DNA of 64,000 nucleotides from Raineyella sp044508675. GTDB lineage: Bacteria; Actinomycetota; Actinomycetes; Propionibacteriales; Propionibacteriaceae. The position numbers and the translations under genes are program-made. The notes beneath the pieces were generated by a model. The model was not told the DNA's origin, made no database searches, and saw only the letters and a program-made list of their open reading frames with translations. Where the stretch lies: contig JBIQHF010000017.1 of the NCBI GenBank assembly GCA_044508675.1, positions 6,134 through 70,133 on the forward strand, given 5' to 3'. Of the stretch, positions 43,885 through 53,305 are shown one piece after another. Each line of letters starts with the position of its first letter. Positions within the stretch are counted from its first letter, which is position 1.

Positions 43885-46800
43885 TCAGTCGCGCGGCTTC
43901 TCCCGCATCTCGTAGGTCTCGATGATGTCGTCCTCCCGAATGTCCGAGAAGTGGGTGAGAGTGATACCGCACTCAAAGCCCTCGCGGACCTCGGTGACGT
44001 CATCCTTCTCCCGACGCAGGGTGTTGATCTCGGTGTCGGCCACCACGATGCCGTCACGCAGGATACGTGCCTTGGCGTGGCGCCGCATGATGCCGCTCTG
44101 GACCATACAGCCGGCGATGGTGCCTGCCTTCGAGGAACGGAAGATCTGACGGATCTCCGCCTGGCCGAGCACGACCTCCTCGTAGATCGGCTTGAGCATG
44201 CCCTTGAGCGCGGCCTCCACCTCGTCGATCGCCTGGTAGATGATCGAGTAGTAGCGGATGTCGACGTTCTCCTGGTCGGCGAGCTGGGTCGCCTTCCCCT
44301 GGGCACGCACGTTGTAGCCGATGATGACGGCACCGGAGGCCGACGCCAGGGTGACGTTGGTCTCGGTGATCGCACCGACACCGCGGTCGATGATGCGCAC
44401 CGAGATGTCCTCGCCGACATCGATCTTGAGCAGCGCGTCCTCCAGCGCCTCGACCGAACCGGCCGAGTCGCCCTTGAGGATCAGCGACAGCTCCTGGACC
44501 TCGCCCTTCTCCATCTGCTCGAAGATCTGGTCGAGCGTCTTGCGACGTGCGCCCATGGCCTGCTGCGCAGCCCGTCGACGTGCCTCGCGCTGCTCGGCGA
44601 TCTGGCGAGCCATCCGGTCATCCTCGACGGCCAGGAAGGTGTCGCCCGCACCGGGCACCGTGGTCAGGCCGAGAACCTGCACCGGCATGGACGGCGGAGC
44701 TTCGTCGACCGAATCGCCGTTGCTGGCGATCATCGCTCGTACGCGACCGTGGGCGGCACCACACACGACGGAGTCACCCACGTGCAGGGTGCCACGCTGG
44801 ATCAGCACGGAGATGACCGGGCCACGGCCCTTGTCGAGGTGCGCCTCGATGGAGACACCCTGGGCGGGCATGTCCGGGTTGGCGCGCAGATCCAGGGACG
44901 CGTCGGCCGTCAGCACGATGGCCTCGAGCAGGTCGTCCAGGCCCTGGCCGGTCACTGCGGAGACGTCGACGAACATGGTGTCGCCGCCGTACTCCTCGGG
45001 GACCAGGCCGTACTCGGTGAGCTGACCGCGGACCTTGCTCGGGTCTGCCGCCGGCTTGTCGATCTTGTTGACCGCGACCACGATCGGCACGTCGGCCGCT
45101 GTGGCGTGGTTCAGCGCCTCGATGGTCTGCGGCATCACACCGTCGTCAGCCGCCACCACGAGCACCGCGATGTCGGTCGACTTGGCGCCACGGGCACGCA
45201 TGGCGGTGAACGCCTCGTGACCGGGAGTGTCGATGAAGGTGATCTTCCGCTCGCGGTCATCGACCTCGGTCGACACCTGGTAGGCACCGATGCTCTGCGT
45301 GATGCCGCCGGCCTCCTTGGCCGCCACGTTCGAGTGGCGGAAGGCATCCAGCAGCTTCGTCTTGCCGTGGTCGACGTGGCCCATGACGGTCACGACCGGA
45401 GGACGTGCCGCCAGGTCCTCCTCGTCGCCCTCGTCCTCGCCGAAGTCGATGTCGAAGGACTCCAGCAGCTCGCGGTCCTCGTCCTCGGGCGAGACGACCT
45501 GGATGTTGTAGTCCAGCTCGGCACCCAGCAGCTGCAGGGTGTCATCGGAGACCGACTGGGTCGCGGTCACCATCTCGCCGAGCGAGAACAGGACCTGGAC
45601 CAGCGCGGCCGGATCGACACCGATCTTGTCGGCGAGGTCGGACAGCGAAGCGCCACGACGCAGTCGGACGCTCGCGCCATCACCCTTGCGGATGCGCACG
45701 CCGCCGATCGACGGTGCTTCCATCTGGTCGAACTCTTGACGACGCTGCTTCTTGGACTTCCGTCCACGACGCGACGGACCACCCGGACGACCGAACGCAC
45801 CCTGGGTGCCACCACGCCCGCGGCCACCGCCACGGCCGTGCGGGCCTCCCGTGCTCGGACCGGCGGGACCACCCAAGCCGCCGCTACGGCCCGGGCCACC
45901 GGCCCGTCCACGGCCTCCACCAGCGCCGCCACGACGGCCGCCCTGGCCGGCCGGAGCCAGCTGGGAGGAGTGGTGCTTCGGCATCATCGCCGGGTTGGGG
46001 CGGGGCATTCCTGCCGGTGACGGCCCACCTGGACGGGCACTGGCCGGACGCGGTCCACCCGGATGTTGGCCCTGGCCCGGTCGACCGCCGGACTCGGGAC
46101 GACCGCCATCGGGGCGCGGACGACGCTGTTGCGTACCCATCCCCTGGGCGGATGCGAACGGATTGTTGCCCGGACGCGGGCCACTACGGCGCGGGCCGGG
46201 GGTCGGAGCGGATCCACCGGGACCGGGCTTCGGAGCACCCGGACGCGGGCCGGGGCGTGCCCCGGGAGCAGCCGGACGGGGAGCGCCGGGACGCGGCGCA
46301 CCACCGGTGCCACCGGGCCGCGGGGAGCCCGGACGCGACGTGCCACCAGGTCGTGGGGCGCCGGGACGGGGTCCCGGCGCGGGCGCCTGGCCACCGCCAG
46401 CAGGACGTGCGGAGCCCTGGTCTGCGGCCTGGGGACGCGGGCCGGGGCGGGCACCCCCCTGGGAGGCCGCCGCACCGGGCTTGGGGGCCACGGCACCGGG
46501 CTTGGGGGCCACGGCATCGGGCTTGGGGGCCACGGCACCGGGCTTGGGGGCCACGGCATCGGGCTTGGGGGCCACGGCACCGGGCTTGGGGGCCACGGCA
46601 TCGGGCTTGGGAGCCGCCGCACCGGGCTTGGGAGCCGCCGCACCGGGCTTGGGAGCCACCGCACCGGGCTTGGGAGCCGCCGCACCGGGCTTGGGAGCCA
46701 CCGCACCGGGCTTNNNNNNNNNNNNNNNNNNNNNNNNNNNNNNNNNNNNNNNNNNNNNNNNNNNNNNNNNNNNNNNNNNNNNNNNNNNNNNNNNNNNNNN

Positions 46801-47116
46801 NNNNNNNNNNNNNGGGAGCCACGGCACCGGGCTTCGGGGCCGCCGCACCGGGCTTCGCGGCCTGGGGTGTCGCCGCAGGGCTCTCCGACGTCGCGGCAGG
46901 AGCCGCCGGACGGGGTGCCGCAGGGCGCGGAGCCGGCTTGGGGCTGCGAGCCCCCGACGAACCGCCCATCTTCTCCTTCAGACGTCGCACGACCGGGGCC
47001 TCGATGGTCGACGATGCCGACCGAACGAACTCACCCATGTCGTTCAGGGTCTTCAGTACTTCCTTGCTCTCAACTCCGAGCTGCTTGGCCAACTCGTAGA
47101 CACGGACCTTTGCCAC
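43885..47116 (-). CDS. infB: Translation initiation factor IF-2 (with internal sequence gap)
   Basis: IF-2 positions initiator tRNA on the 30S subunit and promotes subunit joining. The N-terminus (AKVRVYELAKQLGVESKEVL) and the GTPase half (GHVDHGKT, DTPGHEAF, NKIDKP) are intact. Between them lies a disordered linker: a KPGAVAP/KPGAAAP/KPDAVAP heptapeptide repeat, then Gly/Arg/Pro-rich sequence. A run of 100 N interrupts the repeat. The known bases on both sides sum to 3132, a multiple of three, while 100 is not, so the N run is a placeholder and the gene is probably whole. Minimum length is about 1043 residues. Confidence 0.95.
46466..46859 (-). repeat. 21-bp tandem repeat within infB, interrupted by the N run
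   Basis: A unit of 21 bases encoding a Lys-Pro-Gly/Asp-Ala-Val/Ala-Ala-Pro heptapeptide is repeated at least 14 times in the visible sequence. In the left half a doubled 42-base unit recurs. The repeat is the probable cause of the gap. Confidence 0.85.
46714..46813. other. Assembly gap of 100 N
   Basis: Exactly 100 undetermined bases; a default gap size. It lies within the tandem repeat of infB. Confidence 0.98.
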
Positions 47117-47196
47117 TACTCTCCTCTGCGGTCCGGTCAGTTGAGCCGGACCAGCTAGTTGCTGTGCTTGCTCATTGATGAGTACTCATCGAGTGG

Positions 47197-47562
47197 TCAT
47201 GAGCGCTTGCCCACTTTCTGGTTCCACCCGGCCGGTCGGCCGGGAAGTCGTAACTCACGATCGTCCGAACGGACGTGCTTTCCTTCGGATGCGAGAGTGG
47301 CCAACACGGAGGCCAACTGCTCACCGTCGACATCGGGGACTCGCAGAGCTCGTCCCACGGCGCGGCGCCGCATCACCAGGTCACAACAGTGGGGGTCAGG
47401 ATGCACCCAGGCACCCCTCCCCTGGGCTGTCCCGCTGGGGTCAACGGCGACACACTGCCCCGTACGATCCCAGACAAGGCGCACCAGTCCGGACTTGGCG
47501 GACCGCCCCCGGCATCCGATGCACGTACGTTCCGGTACGTGCAGGGACAGAGGACGGGCCAC
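47197..47562 (-). CDS. ylxR: YlxR family RNA-binding protein (RnpM)
   Basis: A 121-residue member of the YlxR/DUF448 family, found between nusA and infB in many bacteria. The core is PERTCIGCRGRSAKSGLVRLV, then the RGAWVHPDPHCCDLVMRRRAVGRALR segment. In Gram-positives the protein binds RNase P RNA (RnpM). GTG 47562 is chosen over a TTG two codons earlier because TAAACT ends 6 bases before the GTG. Here a divergent fur-catalase unit separates it from nusA, so ylxR-infB need their own promoter. Confidence 0.87.
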   Translation of the reverse strand: MARPLSLHVPERTCIGCRGRSAKSGLVRLVWDRTGQCVAVDPSGTAQGRGAWVHPDPHCCDLVMRRRAVGRALRVPDVDGEQLASVLATLASEGKHVRSDDRELRLPGRPAGWNQKVGKRS

Positions 47563-47568
47563 CCGCAA

Positions 47569-47574
47569 AGTTTA
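47569..47574 (-). promoter_or_regulatory. -10 element TAAACT of ylxR-infB, leaderless
   Basis: TAAACT ends 6 bases before GTG 47562. It gives ylxR-infB a promoter of its own. Confidence 0.5.
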
Positions 47575-47692
47575 GCCGACCGTGGCCGCGGGAACGAATC
47601 GCACCCCAGAAAAGCTCGGCGAAGGCCCTCCGCGGTGGCCTGGCCGGCCGAAAGCACGCGCGCCAATTCTGGATGCTTTACAGAAAATGGCC

Positions 47693-47698
47693 TATCGT
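47693..47698 (+). promoter_or_regulatory. -10 element TATCGT of the fur-katA unit
   Basis: TATCGT ends 6 bases before ATG 47705. TTTACA lies about 10 bases further upstream, too close to serve as its -35. A Fur/PerR operator could overlap this AT-richer stretch, but no clear box was found. Confidence 0.4.
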
Positions 47699-47704
47699 AG
47701 GACT

Positions 47705-48160
47705 ATGCAACGAGCCGAGGCAACTGCCCTGCTCAAGCAGTCCGGACTCCGCGTCACGGCGCCCAGGGTGGCCGTGCTCATGGACCTCGCCGACAACCCG
47801 CACGCCGATCTGGAGAGCGTGCGCCGCGGTGTCGAGGACCGGCTGGGCAGCGTGGCGACCCAGACGATCTACGACGTGCTGCACACCCTGGTGGACCACC
47901 GCCTGGTCCAGCGATTGCATGTGATCGGAACGCGTGCCCGGTTCGAACTTGCCTTCCGCGACAGTCACCACCATTTGGTCTGCCGGGGATGTGGCGCCAT
48001 CGTCGACGCCCGCTGCACCACCGACCAGCTCGCCTGTGCGGTCCCGGTAGACAGCCATGGATTCCTGGTCGAGGAAACCCAGATCCAGTTCCTCGGCCTG
48101 TGCCCGCAGTGCCAAGGACCACGGAAATCCCACCTCATCGATGATCCAACAGGAGCATGA
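47705..48160 (+). CDS. Fur family transcriptional regulator (peroxide-type candidate)
   Basis: A 151-residue Fur-family repressor. The winged-helix DNA-binding half (1-80) contains LRVTAPRVAVLMDLADNP and VATQTIYDVLHTLVDHRLV; the metal half has HHHLVCRGCGAIVDARC and the second zinc pair CPQC, matching the structural zinc site. Overlap with a catalase gene suggests a PerR/FurA-like peroxide sensor, but Fur, Zur and PerR cannot be separated by motifs alone. ATG 47705 follows the -10; an ATG 18 bases earlier is in frame but has no ribosome binding site. Confidence 0.87.
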   Translation: MQRAEATALLKQSGLRVTAPRVAVLMDLADNPHADLESVRRGVEDRLGSVATQTIYDVLHTLVDHRLVQRLHVIGTRARFELAFRDSHHHLVCRGCGAIVDARCTTDQLACAVPVDSHGFLVEETQIQFLGLCPQCQGPRKSHLIDDPTGA

Positions 48161-49680
48161 TGTCCGATTCACACCTGACCCCCACCGGCCCCTCCACCGA
48201 GACCAGCGGAGCCCCCACCGTCAGTGACGTCCACTCGCTGACCGTCGGTCCGGACGGCCCGATCGTCCTGCACGACGTCCATCTGGTCGAGTCCTTGGCC
48301 CACTTCAACCGGGAGCGTGTGCCGGAGCGCTCCCCGCACGCCAAGGGATCTGGCGCCTTCGGCGAGTTCGTCACCACCGAGGACGTGTCCGGGTACACCA
48401 AGGCGGCCCTGTTCCAGCCGGGGGTGCGGACCCGTATGCTGGTTCGCTTCTCCACCGTCGCCGGCGAACAGGGCAGCCCGGACACCTGGCGTGACGTACG
48501 TGGCTTCTCGATGCGCTTCTACACCACCGAGGGCAACTTCGACATGGTCGGCAACAACACGCCCGTGTTCTTCGTCCGTGATGCCCTGAAGTTCCCCCAA
48601 TTCATCCGCTCCCAGAAGCGTTTGCCCAGCAGTGGCCTGCGCTCCAACGAGATGCAGTGGGACTTCTGGACCCTGTCCCCCGAGTCCGCGCACCAGGTCG
48701 CCTACCTGATGGGTGACCGGGGCCTGCCGCGCTCGTGGCGGCACATGAACGGCTATTCCTCCCACACCTACATGTGGGTCAATGCCGCCGGCGAGAAGTT
48801 CTGGGTCAAGTACCACTTCCACACCGACCAGGGCGTCCAGAACCTGACCAACGAGCAGGCCGCCGAACTGGCCGGCACGGACGCCGACTACCACCGCCGC
48901 GACCTGCACGACGCCATCGAGCGGGGCGAGTTCCCGAGCTGGACCCTGTCGGTCCAGGTGATGCCGTACGCCGAGGCGAAGGACTACCGGTTCAACCCGT
49001 TCGACCTGACCAAGACGTGGTCCCACAAGGACTACCCGCTGATCAAGGTCGGCACGATGACCCTGAACGAGAACCCGTCCAACTTCTTCGCCCAGATCGA
49101 GCAGGCGGCGTTCGCCCCCTCGAACATCGTCCCCGGCACCGGCATCTCGCCGGACAAGATGCTGATGGCGCGCGTGTTCGCGTACGCCGACGCGCACCGG
49201 GCCCGGATCGGCACGAACTTCCACCAGCTGCCGGTCAACCAGCCGATCAACGGGTTGGGCAACATGTGGTTCGACCAGGGCAGCATGCAGTACGCGCACT
49301 ACGGTGACGCCCCGGTCTACGCCCCGAACTCCAAGGGCCGCCTGTATGCCGATGTCGAGACCCAGGTCGACAACGGCTGGGAGAGCGATGGCACGCTGGT
49401 GCGCGCGGCCGCCACCCTGCACGCCGAGGACGACGACTTCGGCCAGGCCCACACCCTGGTCCGTGACGTCTACGACGATGCCCAGCGCGCCCGTCTGGTG
49501 GAGACCGTTGCCGGGACGCTCGTCTCGGTGAACGAGCCGGTCCTGTCCCGGGTCTTCGAGTACTGGCGCAACATCGACGCCGAGGTCGGCGCCGCGATCG
49601 AGGAGGCCTACAAGAAGGGCCGGGCGGACCAGGAGCCCGGTGGCGACCCCATCGCCGAGGACCAGGTCCTGCGGGGCTGA
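48160..49680 (+). CDS. katA: Monofunctional haem catalase
   Basis: A 506-residue catalase of the small-subunit type that disproportionates hydrogen peroxide. The catalytic histidine is H60 in SPHAKGSGAFGEF, the asparagine lies in GNNTPVFF (131-138), and the proximal haem tyrosine in RVFAYADAHRARIG. AGGAG precedes two adjacent ATGs; the second (48160) has the better spacing and overlaps the fur stop, so regulator and catalase are translationally linked. A perfect palindrome follows the gene. Confidence 0.95.
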   Translation: MSDSHLTPTGPSTETSGAPTVSDVHSLTVGPDGPIVLHDVHLVESLAHFNRERVPERSPHAKGSGAFGEFVTTEDVSGYTKAALFQPGVRTRMLVRFSTVAGEQGSPDTWRDVRGFSMRFYTTEGNFDMVGNNTPVFFVRDALKFPQFIRSQKRLPSSGLRSNEMQWDFWTLSPESAHQVAYLMGDRGLPRSWRHMNGYSSHTYMWVNAAGEKFWVKYHFHTDQGVQNLTNEQAAELAGTDADYHRRDLHDAIERGEFPSWTLSVQVMPYAEAKDYRFNPFDLTKTWSHKDYPLIKVGTMTLNENPSNFFAQIEQAAFAPSNIVPGTGISPDKMLMARVFAYADAHRARIGTNFHQLPVNQPINGLGNMWFDQGSMQYAHYGDAPVYAPNSKGRLYADVETQVDNGWESDGTLVRAAATLHAEDDDFGQAHTLVRDVYDDAQRARLVETVAGTLVSVNEPVLSRVFEYWRNIDAEVGAAIEEAYKKGRADQEPGGDPIAEDQVLRG

Positions 49681-49738
49681 CCACCGGCCAGACGCCGGTG
49701 TCCGCGTACGGCCACCGGTCCACCTGCCCAGACACCGA

Positions 49739-49772
49739 CGAGCCCGGTAGCCGGATCCGGCTACCGGGCTCG
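49739..49772. terminator. 34-bp perfect palindrome between katA and nusA
   Basis: Bases 49739-49755 and 49756-49772 are exact reverse complements, giving a 34-bp palindrome centred on GGATCC. It lies at a convergent junction and can fold as a hairpin in both transcripts. Confidence 0.7.
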
Positions 49773-49839
49773 CGCGCCGCGGGCTCCCCCGCTCTCGGAC
49801 CACCCGTGGGGCTCGGCCCCGACGGCCTGGGCGTCCGAG

Positions 49840-50817
49840 TCAGCCCCGCGGGGCCTCGGTGTCGGAATGGATATCGATCCGCCAGCCGGTGAGGCGGGCA
49901 GCGAGGCGGGCGTTCTGCCCCTCACGGCCGATGGCCAGCGACAGCTGGTAGTCGGGGACGACGACCCGAGCGGCCCGGGCGGAGGGATCGACCACGCGCA
50001 CCGAGGTGACCTTCGCCGGGGAGAGGGCATTCCCGACGAACTCGGCCGGGTCCTCCGACCAGTCGATGATGTCGATCTTCTCCTCGTTCAGCTCGTGCAT
50101 CACCGCGCGGACGCGCTGGCCCATCGGGCCGATGCAGGCGCCCTTGGCCGAGACGTCGGGACGCTTCGAGATGACCGCGATCTTGGTACGGTGGCCGGCC
50201 TCGCGGGCGAGGGCCTTGATCTCCACCACCCCCTGCTCGATCTCCGGAACCTCCCGCTCGAACAGCTTCTGCACCAGCTGCGGGTGCGTACGGGACACCA
50301 CCACCTGCGGACCGTGCAGCTCCTTGCGTACCGCCACCACGTAGACCCGCAGGCGGGTGCCGTGCGTGTACTCCTCGCCCGGGACCTGCTCGGCCGGCGG
50401 CATGATCGCCTCGATGTCGCCCAGGTCGACCCGGACCACACGGTTGTCGCGGTCCTGCTGGACCGTACCCATCACCACGTCCCCCTCGATCGCGGAGAAG
50501 GTGCCGTACTTCTTCTCGTCCTCGGCGTCGCGGATCCGCTGGAAGATCACCTGGCGTGCCGTTGCCGCGGCGATCCGGCCGAAGCCGTCCGGGGTGTCGT
50601 CGTACTCGCCGATGACGGTGCCGGCCTCGTCCTTCTCCGGGGCGAGCACCGCAACCTTGCCCGACTTGCGGTCGAGCTTGACCCGGGCACCCGGGACCGG
50701 GTCTTCGGTCTTGTGGTAGGCCGTGAGCAGCGCCTCCTCGAGGGCGGCGACGAGCACCTCCAGCGAGATCTCCTTGTCCCGCTCGATCGCTCGCAGTGCG
50801 GCCATGTCGACGTCCAT
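49840..50817 (-). CDS. nusA: Transcription termination/antitermination factor NusA
   Basis: A 325-residue NusA of the short actinobacterial form. The N-terminal domain, S1 domain (about 110-180: EGDVVMGTVQQDRDNRVVRVDLG) and the two KH domains (KRPDVSAKGACIGPMGQRV; QLSLAIGREGQNARLAARLTGW) are present; the acidic repeats of E. coli NusA are absent. It starts two bases after rimP ends. Downstream ylxR-infB is separated by katA and fur on the other strand. Confidence 0.95.
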   Translation of the reverse strand: MDVDMAALRAIERDKEISLEVLVAALEEALLTAYHKTEDPVPGARVKLDRKSGKVAVLAPEKDEAGTVIGEYDDTPDGFGRIAAATARQVIFQRIRDAEDEKKYGTFSAIEGDVVMGTVQQDRDNRVVRVDLGDIEAIMPPAEQVPGEEYTHGTRLRVYVVAVRKELHGPQVVVSRTHPQLVQKLFEREVPEIEQGVVEIKALAREAGHRTKIAVISKRPDVSAKGACIGPMGQRVRAVMHELNEEKIDIIDWSEDPAEFVGNALSPAKVTSVRVVDPSARAARVVVPDYQLSLAIGREGQNARLAARLTGWRIDIHSDTEAPRG

Positions 50818-50819
50818 GA

Positions 50820-51326
50820 TCAGCTCTCTTCCTCGTCCTGGCGCTTCATCTCGACTTGGATGCGTGCCTTGGTGATGTCGGGGTACTCGCAGCGCCGCTC
50901 GACGGCCTTGCCCTTGCCGGGGCGCGGATCCTCCGGCTCGATGACCAGGTCCACCCCGTCCTCGTCGCTGCCGACGATCCGGGCGAGGAAGGTCTCACCA
51001 CCGCTGGTGGTGACCTTCACCAGCCGGCCCTGGTTGCGCCTCCAATGGCGCGGCGCGGTGAGGGGGCGGTTGACGCCGCGCGAGGACACCTCGAGCGTGT
51101 AGGCGGTGGCACCGGTGGCGTCGGAGGCGTCCAGGGCCTCCGACAGCTCACGGGAAGCCACAGCGATGTCGTCGATGAGCGGGCCGCGTCCCTCGGGGCC
51201 GTCCCCGTCCACGGTGACCCGCAGGATCGTACGATTGCCGCCGGGGATGATCTCCAGCACGTCGAGCTCCAGCTCATGGCCCGCGAGGACGGGAGCGATG
51301 ATCTCGACCAGTCGCTGTTCGTTCAT
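50820..51326 (-). CDS. rimP: Ribosome maturation factor RimP
   Basis: A 168-residue 30S assembly factor. Key blocks: VLEIIPGGNRTILRVTVDGD in the N-terminal domain and YTLEVSSRGVNRPLTAPRHWRRNQGRLVKV linking to the SH3-like C-terminal domain. GAGGAG precedes the ATG. It heads the rimP-nusA unit and is divergent from the DUF4439 lipoprotein gene. Confidence 0.95.
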   Translation of the reverse strand: MNEQRLVEIIAPVLAGHELELDVLEIIPGGNRTILRVTVDGDGPEGRGPLIDDIAVASRELSEALDASDATGATAYTLEVSSRGVNRPLTAPRHWRRNQGRLVKVTTSGGETFLARIVGSDEDGVDLVIEPEDPRPGKGKAVERRCEYPDITKARIQVEMKRQDEEES

Positions 51327-51557
51327 GGGGACTCCTCGATCCGATTGTGTGTTTCCAGTTGTGTGATGTCGTTGTGGTTCCGGTGGTCCGCAATGCCGTC
51401 ACCTGACGACGTACCCGCTGTGGTGGGACGCCGGGGTGTGGCGCCGTGGTGGGGCACCGGGCCGGGGGCAGGTGTTCGGGCGCCGGCCTTCCGGCAGGCA
51501 GGACATGCTGGCTCGCCACCGGCCGCCTGACCCGTGCAGGCCAGCATACCGGTGCGA

Positions 51558-51563
51558 TAGCGT
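51558..51563 (+). promoter_or_regulatory. -10 element TAGCGT of the DUF4439 gene, leaderless
   Basis: TAGCGT ends 7 bases before the GTG and no Shine-Dalgarno sequence is present. Confidence 0.45.
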
Positions 51564-51570
51564 TTCCCCC

Positions 51571-52458
51571 GTGCTGACTCGTCGAGGACTCCTGACCGCC
51601 GCCGTCCTCGGCGCCCTTACCACCTCCGGCTGCGTGCGCCGCGACCCCACGGTCGCCCCGCGGCCGTCGGCGGTTCCCTTGACGCCGGACACCACCCCCG
51701 CTCCCCTCGACCTGGCCCACCACGCGGCCCTGCAGGCAGCACTGGCCGCTGCGGCGCAGGCCGGCCGCTCGGACACCGAGCGGCTGGGGGCATTCCGGCA
51801 ACGGGCCGCACGCGACCTCGCCGCCCAGGCCGAACTGTTCGCGGCCGGGGTGAGCGCACCGGCCGCCGCCGGGGACTTCTCCGCCGCCTGCCGGGCAGCC
51901 GCCGCAGACCACCTCGACGCGGAGGCTACCGGGACCACCGCTGCCCGACTGGCCTCGGCCGGGGCGTACGCCGCCGCGGTCGGCTCCCTGGCCGGGGCGG
52001 CCACACCCCACCTGCCCACCGAGGCCCCCTCGGCGGACGAGCTGCCGGTGACCGGGGATGCGGTGGCGATGACCGGGCTGCTGCTCCAGCTGCACGTGGC
52101 GGTGTTCACCCTCGAGACCGCGCTGCCGCTGCTGTCGGGGGAGGACGAGGCCTGGGCGCGTACGACCCTGGAGGGCCAGGTCGCGGCCCGCACCGCGCTG
52201 GAGTCGGAGCTGGCGGGCCGATCGCTGACCGTTCCGCCTCCCGAGGTGGCGTACGACGTCGGCCGGCCCACCGAGGCGAGCGAAGCCCTCGCTCTGGTCG
52301 CGAGTGTCGAGCAGGCGGTCCTGCCGCAGGCCTGCCTGCTGGTTCGCGCAGCCGAGGAGCCGGCGCTGCGTCGACTGGGCGGCTCGGTGCTGCACGACGC
52401 GACGATCGCCGTCGCCCGCGCCGGTGGCGCCCTCGCGGCCTGGCCCGGCTGGAGCTGA
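51571..52458 (+). CDS. Lipoprotein with DUF4439 (ferritin-like) domain
   Basis: A 295-residue secreted lipoprotein. The N-terminus LTRRGLLTAAVLGALTTSGC is a signal peptide with a lipobox cysteine, and the twin arginines suggest possible Tat export. The C-terminal half (about 150-295) is the helical DUF4439 domain, an actinobacterial ferritin-like family of unknown role. GTG 51571 is chosen because it gives the compact signal peptide. Divergent from rimP, its normal location in actinobacteria. Confidence 0.85.
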   Translation: MLTRRGLLTAAVLGALTTSGCVRRDPTVAPRPSAVPLTPDTTPAPLDLAHHAALQAALAAAAQAGRSDTERLGAFRQRAARDLAAQAELFAAGVSAPAAAGDFSAACRAAAADHLDAEATGTTAARLASAGAYAAAVGSLAGAATPHLPTEAPSADELPVTGDAVAMTGLLLQLHVAVFTLETALPLLSGEDEAWARTTLEGQVAARTALESELAGRSLTVPPPEVAYDVGRPTEASEALALVASVEQAVLPQACLLVRAAEEPALRRLGGSVLHDATIAVARAGGALAAWPGWS

Positions 52459-52470
52459 CCGGCTCCCCGG
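52445..52470. terminator. Hairpin between the DUF4439 and TauE/SafE genes
   Basis: A 5-bp and a 4-bp stem separated by a 2-base bulge, at a convergent junction and overlapping the DUF4439 stop. Moderate support only. Confidence 0.4.
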
Positions 52471-52482
52471 CTCGGCAGGTCG

Positions 52483-53277
52483 TCAACCCAGCAGTTGGCG
52501 CACCATGTCGTACGACAGCCGGATAATCAACCCGGCGACCACCAGCAACAGCACCTTGCGGACGAAGGCATTGCCGTGCCTGAGCGCGGCCCGGGCACCG
52601 ATCAGCCCGCCGGTGATGTTCGCCGCCGCCATCATCAGGCCCAGCGGCCAGTTGATGTGCCCGGCCAGGGTGAGGATCGCGGCGACATTGGTCGTCATGT
52701 TCGCCAGCTTGGCGCGTGCGGAGGCCTCCAGGAACCCGTAGCCCAGCACCCCGACGATCAGGATGACGAAGAACGTGCCGGTGCCCGGGCCGAGGAACCC
52801 GTCGTACACCCCGACACCGAGCCCGATCGCGCCGGAGCGTACGGCGAGCCCCCCGCCTTGGGCACGGACGTGGGTCTCGAGGCCGAATTTGGGCCGTCGC
52901 CACAGGAAGCCCCCGACCACCACCAGAGCGACCAGCACGACGGGGGTGAACCACTCCTTGGGGAGGAAGGTGACCATCCGGGCGCCGAGGGCCGAGCCGA
53001 TCGCCGCCCCTGCCATCAGGGGCAGCGCATCGCGCCAGGTGATCCTGATCCGGCGCAGGTAGGTGACGGTGGCACTGGTGGTGCCGGCGAACGAGGAGAT
53101 CTTGTTCGTGCCCGAAATGGTCGCGACCGGGGTGTCGGCCGGCAGTGCCAGCAACAGGGCCGGCAGCTGGATCAGGCCTCCCCCACCGACAACGGCATCG
53201 ACCCAGCCCGCGACGAAGGCGACGGCGACGAGCCCGACCACCACCCAGATCGACAGGTCACCCAGCACATCCGTCAC
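52483..53277 (-). CDS. TauE/SafE family sulfite/anion exporter
   Basis: A 264-residue membrane protein with about eight helices and the family's half-repeat motifs: AGWVDAVVGGGGLIQLPALL near the N-terminus and GVYDGFLGPGTGTFFVI in the second half. Members export sulfite, sulfonates or other organic anions; the substrate here is unknown. GTG 53277 gives the usual start; the longer open frame has no homology. It starts about 28 bases after proS ends in the same direction. Confidence 0.87.
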   Translation of the reverse strand: MTDVLGDLSIWVVVGLVAVAFVAGWVDAVVGGGGLIQLPALLLALPADTPVATISGTNKISSFAGTTSATVTYLRRIRITWRDALPLMAGAAIGSALGARMVTFLPKEWFTPVVLVALVVVGGFLWRRPKFGLETHVRAQGGGLAVRSGAIGLGVGVYDGFLGPGTGTFFVILIVGVLGYGFLEASARAKLANMTTNVAAILTLAGHINWPLGLMMAAANITGGLIGARAALRHGNAFVRKVLLLVVAGLIIRLSYDMVRQLLG

Positions 53278-53305
53278 ACCGCCGATTGTGCACCGCCGCG
53301 AGCCC

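Noticed and set aside
46466..46859. CRISPR-like array from the regular 21-bp repeat
   Set aside because: The repeats are contiguous without spacers and lie in frame within IF-2; no cas gene is present.
45405..47178. Long plus-strand frames across the infB repeat and N run
   Set aside because: They are shadows of infB repeats and read through undetermined bases.
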